Assembly: GCF_003752135.1 (NCBI RefSeq)
Contig: NZ_RJVK01000002.1
Coordinates: 248,001 to 312,000, forward strand
Reading direction: 5' to 3'
Source: Caminibacter pacificus
Lineage (GTDB): Bacteria > Campylobacterota > Campylobacteria > Campylobacterales > Nautiliaceae
Length of the DNA stretch: 64,000 bases
Below, piece by piece: positions 52,414-61,970 of this stretch. The translations under genes were made by a program, and so were the position numbers. Numbering within the stretch: the stretch's first letter is position 1; each line of letters starts with the position of its first letter. The notes under the pieces were generated by a model, which saw only the letters and a program-made list of their open reading frames with translations, did not search any database and was not told the DNA's origin.

Positions 52414-53272
52414 TACTTAGCTCCTCTTCTTTTGAGAATTCCACAATTTCATACGCGTTTTCTTCGAAAACTTTTAGAGTTAATAAATGATTCAAGTGAT
52501 GTCCGCTTGCAAACGCTTCGTAATTTCCTATGAAATTGTACCCAAGAAGACTCATATCACCGATAGCGTCAAGAATTTTGTGTCTTACGAATTCGTCAGG
52601 AAATCTTAAAGAATCGTTTAAGATACCTTTTTCATCAAGCACTATCGCATTCTCAAGACTTCCTCCAAGAGCAAGACCGATACTTCTTAGATATTGTACC
52701 TCTTTTAAAAACCCGAACGTTCTTGCTTTCGCAATCTCATCGATATAGTTTTTAGTCGAAAATTTAAAGTTATATTTTTGATTTCCGATTACGGGGTGGT
52801 CGAAATTTATCTCAAAATCAAACTCTATTTCGCTTGAGGGCTTCAATACCGCAAATTTATTATTATCTTCGATTTTCACTTCTTTTGTTATTCTCAAAAA
52901 CTTCTTAGGCGCACTCAGTTCTTTAATTCCGGCTTCTTTTAACATCATCACGAAACTTATAGCACTCCCGTCCATAATAGGAACTTCGTCGTTATCAAGT
53001 ACGATTCTTAAATTATCTATCCCGAAAGCATAAACAGCACTCATCAAATGCTCTATTGTCGAAACGACGGCACCTTCGTTTCCGAGCACCGTAGCCATTT
53101 TAGTATCCACTACGTATTCGGGCTTCAAAGGAATAGTAACTCCCTTATCCGCTCTATAAAAAACAATTCCGCTGTTTTCACTCATCGGTTCGAGTCTAAG
53201 TTTTACCGGAACACCTTTATGAAGCCCCATTCCGACAACTTCGACCGGTTTTTTTATAGTTCTTTGTCTCAT
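52394..53272 (-). CDS. lpxC: UDP-3-O-acyl-N-acetylglucosamine deacetylase
   Basis: 292-aa zinc enzyme of lipid A synthesis. VEVVGMGLHKGVPV at the start, zinc ligand region STIEHLMSAVYAFGIDN near 74-90, DGSAISFV near 105, and the late RHKILDAIGDMSLLG and SGHHLNH zinc and catalytic region. Its ATG overlaps the minC stop. Confidence 0.96.
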   Translation of the reverse strand: MRQRTIKKPVEVVGMGLHKGVPVKLRLEPMSENSGIVFYRADKGVTIPLKPEYVVDTKMATVLGNEGAVVSTIEHLMSAVYAFGIDNLRIVLDNDEVPIMDGSAISFVMMLKEAGIKELSAPKKFLRITKEVKIEDNNKFAVLKPSSEIEFDFEINFDHPVIGNQKYNFKFSTKNYIDEIAKARTFGFLKEVQYLRSIGLALGGSLENAIVLDEKGILNDSLRFPDEFVRHKILDAIGDMSLLGYNFIGNYEAFASGHHLNHLLTLKVFEENAYEIVEFSKEEELSIVKAFG

Positions 53273-53799
53273 TCCAAAACCTTTTTAATTTTCTCACTAA
53301 TAAACGTTAGCCTATCAACTTTTCCGATATCAAGACCTTTAAAAATTATCGTCCCTTTAACGTTTTTCTTGACTATGATATATTCGCCCTCGGCTATTAT
53401 CAAACCTTCGTTTTCATCATATATTTCTATATTAGCCGAAGTGACGATTTTAGCACCCGCATTGATTCTATTAAGAAACAAGGCGTTTTGAGAGAGTTCG
53501 AGCTCTTCTCCGCTTCTTATAATTTTATCATAAATTAACGTTTCGCAGTTTTTAACAACCACCTTTTCTTTTTCGATTACCATAATACTCTCTTTTGATG
53601 TTTCCTTCTTAGAAGTAAAACTTTCACCATTCACAATAAAATAACTAAGAAAATTGCGTCTTAAAAGGTCTTCTATCTCTTCGTTTTTCTCTTTTAACAT
53701 AAAAATATGGTTTTTGATAAGAGGATATTTCGTTTTTATTACCGATTTTAAATTTTCAAAATCCTCTACCTCAAAAACCCTAAGCGTCTTTTGTTTCAT
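53269..53799 (-). CDS. minC: Septum site-determining protein MinC
   Basis: 176 aa. A short N-terminal domain (to about residue 85) and a C-terminal beta-helix with LFLNRINAGAKIVTSANIEIYDENEGLI that fits MinC. Inhibits FtsZ ring assembly with MinD. At the C-terminus the usual RIxC-type turn is not clear. Between the M23 gene and lpxC. Confidence 0.8.
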   Translation of the reverse strand: MKQKTLRVFEVEDFENLKSVIKTKYPLIKNHIFMLKEKNEEIEDLLRRNFLSYFIVNGESFTSKKETSKESIMVIEKEKVVVKNCETLIYDKIIRSGEELELSQNALFLNRINAGAKIVTSANIEIYDENEGLIIAEGEYIIVKKNVKGTIIFKGLDIGKVDRLTFISEKIKKVLE

Positions 53800-53800
53800 T

Positions 53801-55138
53801 TTATTTAATCATCCTTTTTGCGCCGTTTATTACGTTTAAGATATTCGTTTTAATCCAGTGTGGGTCCATCCATTCAAGTGGTTGTACCGGAATCCCTTGT
53901 ACATATACCCCGAAATGTAAATGATCCCCGAATACCGCACCTGTCGCACCTGTTCTTGCAATTACCATTCCTCTATGAACCAAATCGCCTTTTTTTACTT
54001 TAAATTCGCTCGTATGCCCGTAAAGCGTATATAACCCGAGCCCGTGATAAATAATAAGTGCGTTTCCGTAAATTCCGATATATTCGTTTGCAACAACGCG
54101 TCCGTTATTGTTCGCATAAATTTTAGCTCTTTTGATTTTTGCCAAATCCACACCTTTATGAATAGCAAAAGAAATTTGCTCGCCTTTATAGTAATAGTGT
54201 CTTTTTTCTCCGAAATCGGCTCTTTTGGCACTTCCAGGTAACGGATTGAATCTTCTTATATAAAAGCTGTTTATTTTCTCTTCATATACTGGTGAAGTGA
54301 TTTGTGAAATTTTAGCTTCGTTTATTTTTCTAACAGTTTCGTTTACTTTTTTGAATATCTCTACAGGGTCGTTCGGGATACTCATTCCCATTCTCTCAAG
54401 CACTCTTTTTGCCACTTGGTTTATAAATTTGTCATTAATTCTTATTTTTACGTCTTTAGGGTTATAAATTCCTCTTGTTCTCCAATAATACGGAATATGC
54501 TCTCTTACGATATTGCCCGCATAATCTTCGGCTACCAAAGTGGCATCAAAATTGTTTTCCCAAATAGGCCAAGCTATAAGTGCTACGTAATATCCTTTTT
54601 TATAAAAAGGAGTGAGTTTAAATTTATATTTTCCGTCCACTAAGATATAAGCGTCTTTTAGGTTTTTGTCGTTTACTTGCACCACGGCAGCGGCACTTCC
54701 GCCTCTTCCGATTGCATAAGAATTATTTACCACTTGCGCATCCGGAGCTACTTTATCCACTTCCAACGTTACCGATTTTTGAGCTTCGTTTCCTGCAAAA
54801 AAATGCCATTTAGAAGTATCCACAGCAGTTACAACAAGTCTTATTTCGTTCGCTTTAATGTTTTTAGGAAGTTTGATTTTTAAAGTAACGTTTTTTCCCA
54901 TATTAGGATTATCGGCACTTGCAATAACTTCGGTATTGTTTCCGTTCATCAATACGACGGTATAAGATTTAATCCCGCTATCGTCTTTCAAATCCACCTC
55001 GATAGGATTTTTAAGATTCGTATATCCGTCGGTTTTTATGGTTATTTTAGGAGGATTTTTTTCAAACATAGGCGAAAAATAGACAAATCCGCCAGCTCCT
55101 ATTATAAGTAGAAGTATCAATATCCAAAGTTTTTTCAT
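53801..55138 (-). CDS. M23-family cell-wall metallopeptidase
   Basis: 445 aa, single N-terminal membrane anchor (LWILILLLIIGAGGFVYF). The C-terminal LytM domain has zinc ligands in HKGVDL near residue 330 and HLHFGVY near 405, with GLYTLYGH between. The middle part (about residues 30-230) is beta-rich. Such proteins trim peptidoglycan cross-links; related Csd/Pgp proteins set helical cell shape in Campylobacterota. Start overlaps nrnA by ATGA. Confidence 0.88.
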   Translation of the reverse strand: MKKLWILILLLIIGAGGFVYFSPMFEKNPPKITIKTDGYTNLKNPIEVDLKDDSGIKSYTVVLMNGNNTEVIASADNPNMGKNVTLKIKLPKNIKANEIRLVVTAVDTSKWHFFAGNEAQKSVTLEVDKVAPDAQVVNNSYAIGRGGSAAAVVQVNDKNLKDAYILVDGKYKFKLTPFYKKGYYVALIAWPIWENNFDATLVAEDYAGNIVREHIPYYWRTRGIYNPKDVKIRINDKFINQVAKRVLERMGMSIPNDPVEIFKKVNETVRKINEAKISQITSPVYEEKINSFYIRRFNPLPGSAKRADFGEKRHYYYKGEQISFAIHKGVDLAKIKRAKIYANNNGRVVANEYIGIYGNALIIYHGLGLYTLYGHTSEFKVKKGDLVHRGMVIARTGATGAVFGDHLHFGVYVQGIPVQPLEWMDPHWIKTNILNVINGAKRMIK

Positions 55139-56097
55139 TCTTCAACCTTTACTATTTCTTTTAAGTCTTCTTTAAGCATATTTTTTACTTTGTTAAAATC
55201 AAATTCGTCTTTTATAGTCGCTCCGGCAGCTCTTATATGTCCGCCGCCTCCGTATTTCACGGCCACTTTACTCACATCGGCGTAGTTTTTGCTTCTAAGA
55301 GATATTTTTATTCCGTCGTCGTCTTCTCTTAACATACAGGCAACTTCCACACTCGCAATCGCTCTAACACTATTTACTATCGTATCGGTATCGTCTTTAA
55401 TAGCGCCCGTAATCTCCATCATCTCTTTCGTTACTTCCACAAAAGCGACTTTGCCCTCACAACAAAGCTCGATAGTATCGTATGCTTTTGCCAAAAGTCT
55501 AAGACGAGAGAGCCTATCTCTTTGAAACAACATCTTAGCCACAAAATCCGGTTTTGCTCCGCACTTTACAAGCTCTGCGGCCGTTTGAAACACTTTTTCG
55601 TTTACGCTTTCATACTGAAAACTTCCCGTATCGGTTACAAGCGCGGTATAAATGCAAGTAGCGCTATCTTCGTCTATTTCGACTCCGTTTGTTTTTAACA
55701 TCTCAAAAACGACTTGAGAAGTCGAAGCGGCTTTGGGGTCGATAATATTGATATCTCCGTAATTAGTATTTGATATATGGTGGTCTATATTTATCAAAAA
55801 AGGAGGTTTTTCATCAATCCCGAGCCTATCGAAACTCCCGCAATCGAAACTTATCATCAAATCTACATTTTTCGGTAATTTATCCGTAACTTTATCAAAA
55901 TTAGGCAAAAAATCTAAATATTGAGGCAAAGGCTTTGTTACATTGAAAACTTTTACGTTTTTACCCATTCTTTTCAAAATAGGATATAAACTAAGCGAAC
56001 TGCCAAGCGCATCGCCGTCAGGATTTATATGTGATACCAAAACTATATTTTTAGCCTCTTTTATCTTTTCCCACGCTTTTTTAAAAAGCTCTTGCAT
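55135..56097 (-). CDS. DHH-family nanoRNase/pAp phosphatase
   Basis: 320 aa. SHINPDGDALGSSL near residue 24, DCGSFDR near 90, NIDHHISNTNYGDINI near 106-121 (DHH motif), and the DHHA1 end KYGGGGHIRAAGATI near 285. Degrades short oligoribonucleotides or pAp; in a c-di-GMP organism it may also remove pGpG. TATAAT lies 30-40 nt upstream of the ATG. Confidence 0.88.
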   Translation of the reverse strand: MQELFKKAWEKIKEAKNIVLVSHINPDGDALGSSLSLYPILKRMGKNVKVFNVTKPLPQYLDFLPNFDKVTDKLPKNVDLMISFDCGSFDRLGIDEKPPFLINIDHHISNTNYGDINIIDPKAASTSQVVFEMLKTNGVEIDEDSATCIYTALVTDTGSFQYESVNEKVFQTAAELVKCGAKPDFVAKMLFQRDRLSRLRLLAKAYDTIELCCEGKVAFVEVTKEMMEITGAIKDDTDTIVNSVRAIASVEVACMLREDDDGIKISLRSKNYADVSKVAVKYGGGGHIRAAGATIKDEFDFNKVKNMLKEDLKEIVKVEE

Positions 56098-56175
56098 AAT
56101 TTTCCTTTTTTTTGAATTATAAAATTATAACATTTAAGATAAATTGAAAGTTAAATTCTAAGATTTTTGAAAAAT

Positions 56176-57231
56176 TTAGACCATTCCTTTGGCTCTATAT
56201 ACGTATGCAAGCACTTCGGCAACGGCTTTATAGAGTTTTGGAGGTATGATTTCATCAACATCGACGCTTTTGTAAAGCTCTCTTGCCAAAGGAGGGTTTT
56301 CTACAATCATAACGTCGTGTTCTCTTGCGATTTCTTTTATTTTCAAAGCAAGATTATCCACTCCTTTTGCTATTACTCTTGGAGCTTCGTCTTTGGTTTT
56401 GTCATACCTTATAGCTACCGCGTAATGAGTCGGGTTTGTAATTACGACATCGGCTTTTGGCACTTCGCTCATCATTCTTTTTTTAGCCATTTCTCTTTGA
56501 ATCTGTCTGATTTTCGCCTTTACTTCCGGGTTTCCCTCGGTTTGTTTATATTCGTCTTTTATCTCTTGTTTGCTCATTCTCATCGATTTTTTATAGCTGT
56601 ATTTTTGATACGCAAAATCCAATACCGCAAAAACGAAAAAAACCCCGAGCATCGAAAAAATCAAAATCACGGCTTTATCGGAAAACCACTTTATCTGCTC
56701 GAAAAACTCCATAGATTCGACTCTTGGCATATCGTGAATAAAATCGAAAAACAGCCAAAACCCCACCAAAAACGCAATGATACTTTTTAGTATCATCTTT
56801 ATACCCTCGACCACGGTCTTAGCGCTAAAGAGTCTTTTTAGACCTTTTACGGGATTGATTTTTTCAAATTTAGGAATAAGAGGTTTAGTAGTGAATAAAA
56901 ACCCGAATTGCCCTACATTTCCGATAATCCCGGCAAGAATTAAAGCTATGAAAACGGGCGCTAAGACTATAAAAATATATTGAGTTGCTTTTAAAATAAG
57001 ATTAAAAACGACGCTTTTTGTTATCTCCACTCCCACAAAACTTATAAAATACCTATAAAAATCCTCCATATAATAAGTAACGTATTTGATATAAAAAATA
57101 ATAACTACACTCGCCACCAAAAGAACGACAAAAGCGCTCATTTCCATTGATTTGGCGATATTACCTTCTTTTCGGGCGTCCTCTAATTTTTTGGGGGTGG
57201 GTTCTTCCGTTTTTTCCATATCGTCAGCCAT
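56176..57231 (-). CDS. flhB: Flagellar export switch protein FlhB
   Basis: 351 aa, inner membrane. N-terminal EEPTPKKLEDARKEGNI, four membrane helices to about residue 210, and the autocleavage site NPTH in ITNPTHYAVAIRYD near 265. Sets substrate order in flagellar type III secretion. The ATG at 57231 shares a base with the UDG stop; an in-frame GTG three bases upstream is unlikely. The organism is therefore flagellated. Confidence 0.95.
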   Translation of the reverse strand: MADDMEKTEEPTPKKLEDARKEGNIAKSMEMSAFVVLLVASVVIIFYIKYVTYYMEDFYRYFISFVGVEITKSVVFNLILKATQYIFIVLAPVFIALILAGIIGNVGQFGFLFTTKPLIPKFEKINPVKGLKRLFSAKTVVEGIKMILKSIIAFLVGFWLFFDFIHDMPRVESMEFFEQIKWFSDKAVILIFSMLGVFFVFAVLDFAYQKYSYKKSMRMSKQEIKDEYKQTEGNPEVKAKIRQIQREMAKKRMMSEVPKADVVITNPTHYAVAIRYDKTKDEAPRVIAKGVDNLALKIKEIAREHDVMIVENPPLARELYKSVDVDEIIPPKLYKAVAEVLAYVYRAKGMV

Positions 57232-57827
57232 CACACCGCCTTAGAGAGATTTTTAAAAAACTTTTCTAACGATTCTCTTATCTCTTTTCTGTTAAAAGCA
57301 AGAGGTGATGGGTGATAGCAAACGCCGATTTTCAATTTCCCGATTTCGCTATCGATATTGTAATATCCGCATTTTTGAAGGTTTTTAACGTCTTTTACCA
57401 AATAAGAAAAGGCTTTTATAGCGGAATTTCCAAGAAGAAGTATGATTTTGGGTTTTACGATTTCTATCTCTTTTTTTAATAACTCGGCACCGATTTTAAG
57501 CTCTTTTGCTTTTGGAGTTCTGTTTTTTTTATCTTGAAACGTTCTAAAAGGAAATGCGTTCGTTATTAAAAAATCCCTTTTTCTATCAAAACCGCTGATA
57601 GAAATGAGATAGTTTAAATTTTCTCCAGCTTTACCTACGAAAGGTTGTTTTTGTTTAACTTCATTCTCCCCCGGAGCTTCCCCGATAATCATTATCGGAT
57701 TATCGTTTTTTTCTTCCAAATAAGGGTCAAAAACATCCGTAAAGTCAATATTTTCATTAAGATGAGCTTTTATAAACTCGGCTCTTGTTTTATAAAACTC
57801 TTTTAATCTGTTTTTCCAATCCCCCAA
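57231..57827 (-). CDS. Uracil-DNA glycosylase superfamily protein (family 4-like)
   Basis: 198 aa. MIIGEAPGENEVKQKQPFVGKAGENL near residues 46-70, TNAFPFRT near 90, LLGNSAIKAF near 130 and the late HPSPLAFNR near 170 follow family 4 UDGs. The four cysteines that bind [4Fe-4S] in that family are missing: only two Cys are present, both late. So it is a cluster-free branch or a related family. TTG start with AAGGA upstream. Confidence 0.82.
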   Translation of the reverse strand: MGDWKNRLKEFYKTRAEFIKAHLNENIDFTDVFDPYLEEKNDNPIMIIGEAPGENEVKQKQPFVGKAGENLNYLISISGFDRKRDFLITNAFPFRTFQDKKNRTPKAKELKIGAELLKKEIEIVKPKIILLLGNSAIKAFSYLVKDVKNLQKCGYYNIDSEIGKLKIGVCYHPSPLAFNRKEIRESLEKFFKNLSKAV

Positions 57828-57835
57828 AACAATCC

Positions 57836-58030
57836 TTATGCTTTAATATTCAAATTAGCACCCGTTCCCGTAGCCGCCGCTACTTGTTGTTCTATTTTCA
57901 TCGTATTTTCGAAATTTTTTTCCAAAATATCCCCGACGATATTTTTAACGGTGTCTTCCGATTTTTTGATTACGTCGGTTTGAATCGCTACCATCATTGA
58001 AGTTGGAGACATATTGTTATCAACTTGCAT
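57836..58030 (-). CDS. Putative motility protein, YjfB-like
   Basis: 64 aa, small, with alternating polar helix (MMVAIQTDVIKKSEDTVKNIV). It resembles the short YjfB-type putative motility proteins and stands in line with flhB. ATG at 58030 with AAAGGAATAA before it; overlaps the aroK end by 11 nt. Function unproven. Confidence 0.6.
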   Translation of the reverse strand: MQVDNNMSPTSMMVAIQTDVIKKSEDTVKNIVGDILEKNFENTMKIEQQVAAATGTGANLNIKA

Positions 58031-58520
58031 CGATTATTCCTTTTATTTTTTTTATCGTTCCGTCGATATCTCTGTTTTCAATTATATAATCGGCAAGTTG
58101 TCTGTAAATATTATCTCTTTTTGAAAAAAGCTCTTTTGCTTTTTTAATATCCTGAAAAAGAGGTCTTTTTGCAATTTCGTCTTCACTCATTCTTTTTAAA
58201 ATATCGTCAAAATCAACTTTCAAATATATTACAACTCCGGCTTCTTTAATCTCAGGAATAAATACCGGAAAACCTCCACCTACTGAAATTACGGTATTTT
58301 TTACGTTGTTTTTTATCCACTCGAAGCAATAGCGCTCTTTTTTTCTAAAACTCTCCTCACCTTCTTTTTCAAAAATCTCTTTTATACTTCTGTTTTCGAA
58401 ATATTCGATTAAATTATCCGTATCGATAAAATAAGTATTTAACTCTTTTGCCAAAATTCTACCTATCGTACTTTTTCCGCTTCCCATAAACCCGGTAAGA
58501 ATTACATTACCAGCACTCAA
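58020..58520 (-). CDS. aroK: Shikimate kinase
   Basis: 166 aa. Walker A GFMGSGKSTIGRIL at residue 9, DTDNLIE near 32 (shikimate-binding Asp), SVGGGFP near 78, and RPLF near 120 in the lid. Overlaps the AMIN-domain gene by 14 nt. Confidence 0.94.
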   Translation of the reverse strand: MSAGNVILTGFMGSGKSTIGRILAKELNTYFIDTDNLIEYFENRSIKEIFEKEGEESFRKKERYCFEWIKNNVKNTVISVGGGFPVFIPEIKEAGVVIYLKVDFDDILKRMSEDEIAKRPLFQDIKKAKELFSKRDNIYRQLADYIIENRDIDGTIKKIKGIIDAS

Positions 58521-59079
58521 TTTTTACGCCTTCGTCGGTTTTTGTAAGTTTATATTTATAGTTGGTATCGAAATATAAAACGACTCTGTAAAAACTTCCG
58601 TGAGAGCCTACAACAACTTTTTTTAAGAATATATTCGAGATATGTTTTTTGATAGTCGGAAAGTCTGATTTTCTTTTGAAATCCAAAATAATTCTAAAAG
58701 GTTTTACCAAAAAGAAACTTCTAATAAGCTTGTCTTTGGTTTTTATGAGGATTTTTTTATCTTTTATATAGATTGTCATAAATTTTGAAATTCTGTATTT
58801 TTTAAATCCGACCTCTTTGGGATTATGAAGTACGATAATAGGGGAGTGAAAATCGATATCTTTGTTTATCACAACCTCTTTTTGTTTGATATCGCTGTTT
58901 AGGTTTTGATAAACAAAGATGATTTTTTTAAGAACTCTTGCGTCGCTTGGCAAATAAACCTTGGCTTTTTTAAAATATTGAGGCTTTACAACCGTTGTGT
59001 TTTGAGGCGTAATTACGGGCTCGAAAGGATTCATTCTTGCAAAAAGCAAAACGCCGATTAGTAAAACTAAAAATCTCAC
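58507..59079 (-). CDS. AMIN-domain secreted protein
   Basis: 190 aa with signal peptide (FLVLLIGVLLFA). After a Pro/Thr/Val linker comes a beta-rich domain (KKIIFVYQNLNSDIKQKEVVI... PFRIILDFKRKSDF...VVGSHGSFYRVVLYFD) that has the pattern of AMIN domains, which bind peptidoglycan or localise envelope enzymes. It is between divIC and aroK, so a role in division is plausible. Confidence 0.7.
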   Translation of the reverse strand: MRFLVLLIGVLLFARMNPFEPVITPQNTTVVKPQYFKKAKVYLPSDARVLKKIIFVYQNLNSDIKQKEVVINKDIDFHSPIIVLHNPKEVGFKKYRISKFMTIYIKDKKILIKTKDKLIRSFFLVKPFRIILDFKRKSDFPTIKKHISNIFLKKVVVGSHGSFYRVVLYFDTNYKYKLTKTDEGVKIECW

Positions 59080-59321
59080 TATCCCTCCAATTCTTTAAGT
59101 TCGAAATACTCTTTTTGAAGTTTTTCGTTCTCTTTTTTTAGGTTATTAACTCTTTGTTGCAATATTTTTTTTGTGTTTTGCAACTCTATCATTTGAGAAA
59201 AAGACCTCTCTCCGAACATCAAATTAATAATGTATATACCCACAAGAATCGAAGCCGCAATAACGATTAAAATTTTAAAATCGAATCTTTTTTTATGAAA
59301 AACGTTATCGAAATCTATCAT
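59079..59321 (-). CDS. FtsB/DivIC-type septum formation protein
   Basis: 80 aa. One membrane helix (ILIVIAASILVGIYIINLMF) followed by a coiled coil rich in Lys/Leu/Glu (KKILQQRVNNLKKENEKLQK). This matches the small bitopic divisome proteins FtsB/DivIC that link with FtsL. The stop overlaps the start of the AMIN-domain gene. Confidence 0.82.
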   Translation of the reverse strand: MIDFDNVFHKKRFDFKILIVIAASILVGIYIINLMFGERSFSQMIELQNTKKILQQRVNNLKKENEKLQKEYFELKELEG

Positions 59322-59331
59322 TGATTAACTC

Positions 59332-59358
59332 CGATGAAAAGGAAAAATCCTTTCATCG
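59332..59358 (-). terminator. Hairpin between eno and divIC
   Basis: On the minus strand CGATGAAAGGA, T4 loop, TCCTTTTCATCG: an 11-bp stem with one bulged T, right after the eno stop. No T-run follows, so it could be a partial terminator, a processing site or an mRNA end protector. Confidence 0.45.
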
Positions 59359-59359
59359 A

Positions 59360-60625
<1,266 letters not shown>

Positions 60626-61687
60626 CTATTCTCCTTTTAAATTTAATTCGTCTTCGTTGTCTTTGTTGTTTTCGATTGCGTCTATCATATGAGAAAGTTC
60701 CACACCCAAAGCTTCTTTTATTTTTTGTTCTATCTCTTGAGCAAGTTCAGGATGCTCTTTTAAATAAGCTTTCGCGTTTTCTTTTCCTTGACCGAGTCTT
60801 GTAGCGCCATAACTAAACCAGCTACCGCTTTTATCGATAATATCAAGTTTTACTCCGTAATCTAAAAGTTCGCCCTCTCTACTGATTCCTTTTCCGAACA
60901 TAATGTCGAATTCAGCAATTCTAAACGGAGGTGCGACTTTGTTTTTGACCACTTTTACTTTTACTCTGTTTCCTACTTCTTTGTCGCCTTGTTTTAAAGT
61001 TGCGATTCTTCTTACATCAAGTCTTACAGACGAATAGAATTTAAGAGCGTTACCACCCGTAGTAGTTTCAGGGCTTCCGTATCCCATCATTCCGATTTTC
61101 ATTCTTATTTGGTTGATAAATACCACCGTCGTATTCATTTTATGAATAGCGGCTGTCAGTTTTCTTAGAGCCTGGCTCATAAGTCTTGCTTGCACACCTA
61201 CTTGCGCATCACCCATATTTCCTTCGATTTCCGCTTTTGGAGTTAAAGCCGCTACCGAGTCGATTACGATAATATCAACGGCACCGCTTCTTGCAAGCGT
61301 CTCTACAATCTCAAGAGCTTGTTCTCCGTAATCCGGCTGAGAAACCAAAAGATTATCGATATCAACACCGATATTTCTTGCATAAATAGGGTCAAAAGCA
61401 TGTTCCGCGTCTATAAACGCAGCAATTCCGCCTTGTTTTTGAGCCTGTGCGATAATAGATAGCGCAAGAGTCGTTTTACCACTACTCTCCGGCCCGTAAA
61501 TTTCAGTAATTCTTCCTTTTGGAATACCGCCTATTCCAAGAGCCAAATCAAGCCCGAAACTTCCGGTAGGAATAGAAGCGATAGGTTCTATCTCTTTTTC
61601 ACTTAATTTTACCAAAGAACCTTTACCGAACTGCTTTTCAACCTGTTTTAAAGCAAGTTCGAGTGCTTTTTGCTTTTTTTCGTCCAT
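60626..61687 (-). CDS. recA: Recombinase RecA
   Basis: 353 aa. Walker [13 protein letters not shown] near residue 65, Walker [20 protein letters not shown] near 140, [24 protein letters not shown] near 190-213. Homologous recombination. ATG preceded by AAAGGATTTTT and a TATAAT box. Confidence 0.98.
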   Translation of the reverse strand: MDEKKQKALELALKQVEKQFGKGSLVKLSEKEIEPIASIPTGSFGLDLALGIGGIPKGRITEIYGPESSGKTTLALSIIAQAQKQGGIAAFIDAEHAFDPIYARNIGVDIDNLLVSQPDYGEQALEIVETLARSGAVDIIVIDSVAALTPKAEIEGNMGDAQVGVQARLMSQALRKLTAAIHKMNTTVVFINQIRMKIGMMGYGSPETTTGGNALKFYSSVRLDVRRIATLKQGDKEVGNRVKVKVVKNKVAPPFRIAEFDIMFGKGISREGELLDYGVKLDIIDKSGSWFSYGATRLGQGKENAKAYLKEHPELAQEIEQKIKEALGVELSHMIDAIENNKDNEDELNLKGE

Positions 61688-61699
61688 AAAAATCCTTTA

Positions 61700-61720
61700 T
61701 GCATAATATATGCAATTATA
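61700..61720 (-). promoter_or_regulatory. recA promoter -10 with TGCATA/TATGCA palindrome
   Basis: TATAAT on the minus strand (61720-61715) is followed at once by TGCATA-N3-TATGCA (61714-61700), which covers the expected transcription start. The palindrome is placed like a repressor operator. Confidence 0.4.
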
Positions 61721-61737
61721 ACAAAAAAAAGAGGGAG

Positions 61738-61968
61738 TTATTCAGCGGCTGTGGTTTCTTGGTTGGGGTTGTCAGCGGCGTTTTCTATAAGACATTCCAA
61801 AATATCTTCTTTATAGGGATTGTTTTTTAAATGAGCTTTAGCCCACCTTTTTAGCTGTTTCATAGTTTTTGTTTTAGGATCGGGGGTGTGAAATTTTTTG
61901 AAAAGCTCTTCGCACGTAAATCCGAAAAGAGAGCACACAAAACACACCGTTATCACTATTTCTCTCAT
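61738..61968 (-). CDS. Small secreted protein beside the second porin
   Basis: 76 aa. Signal peptide (EIVITVCFVCSLFGFTC), then a short basic helical domain (KQLKRWAKAHLKNNPYKED) and an acidic tail. Mature cysteines in TCEELF and ECLIEN may form one disulfide. ATG at 61968 with AGGTGG upstream; the frame opens 9 nt earlier with GTG. It follows the porin by 2 nt, so the two are co-expressed. Family unknown. Confidence 0.65.
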   Translation of the reverse strand: MREIVITVCFVCSLFGFTCEELFKKFHTPDPKTKTMKQLKRWAKAHLKNNPYKEDILECLIENAADNPNQETTAAE

Positions 61969-61970
61969 TT

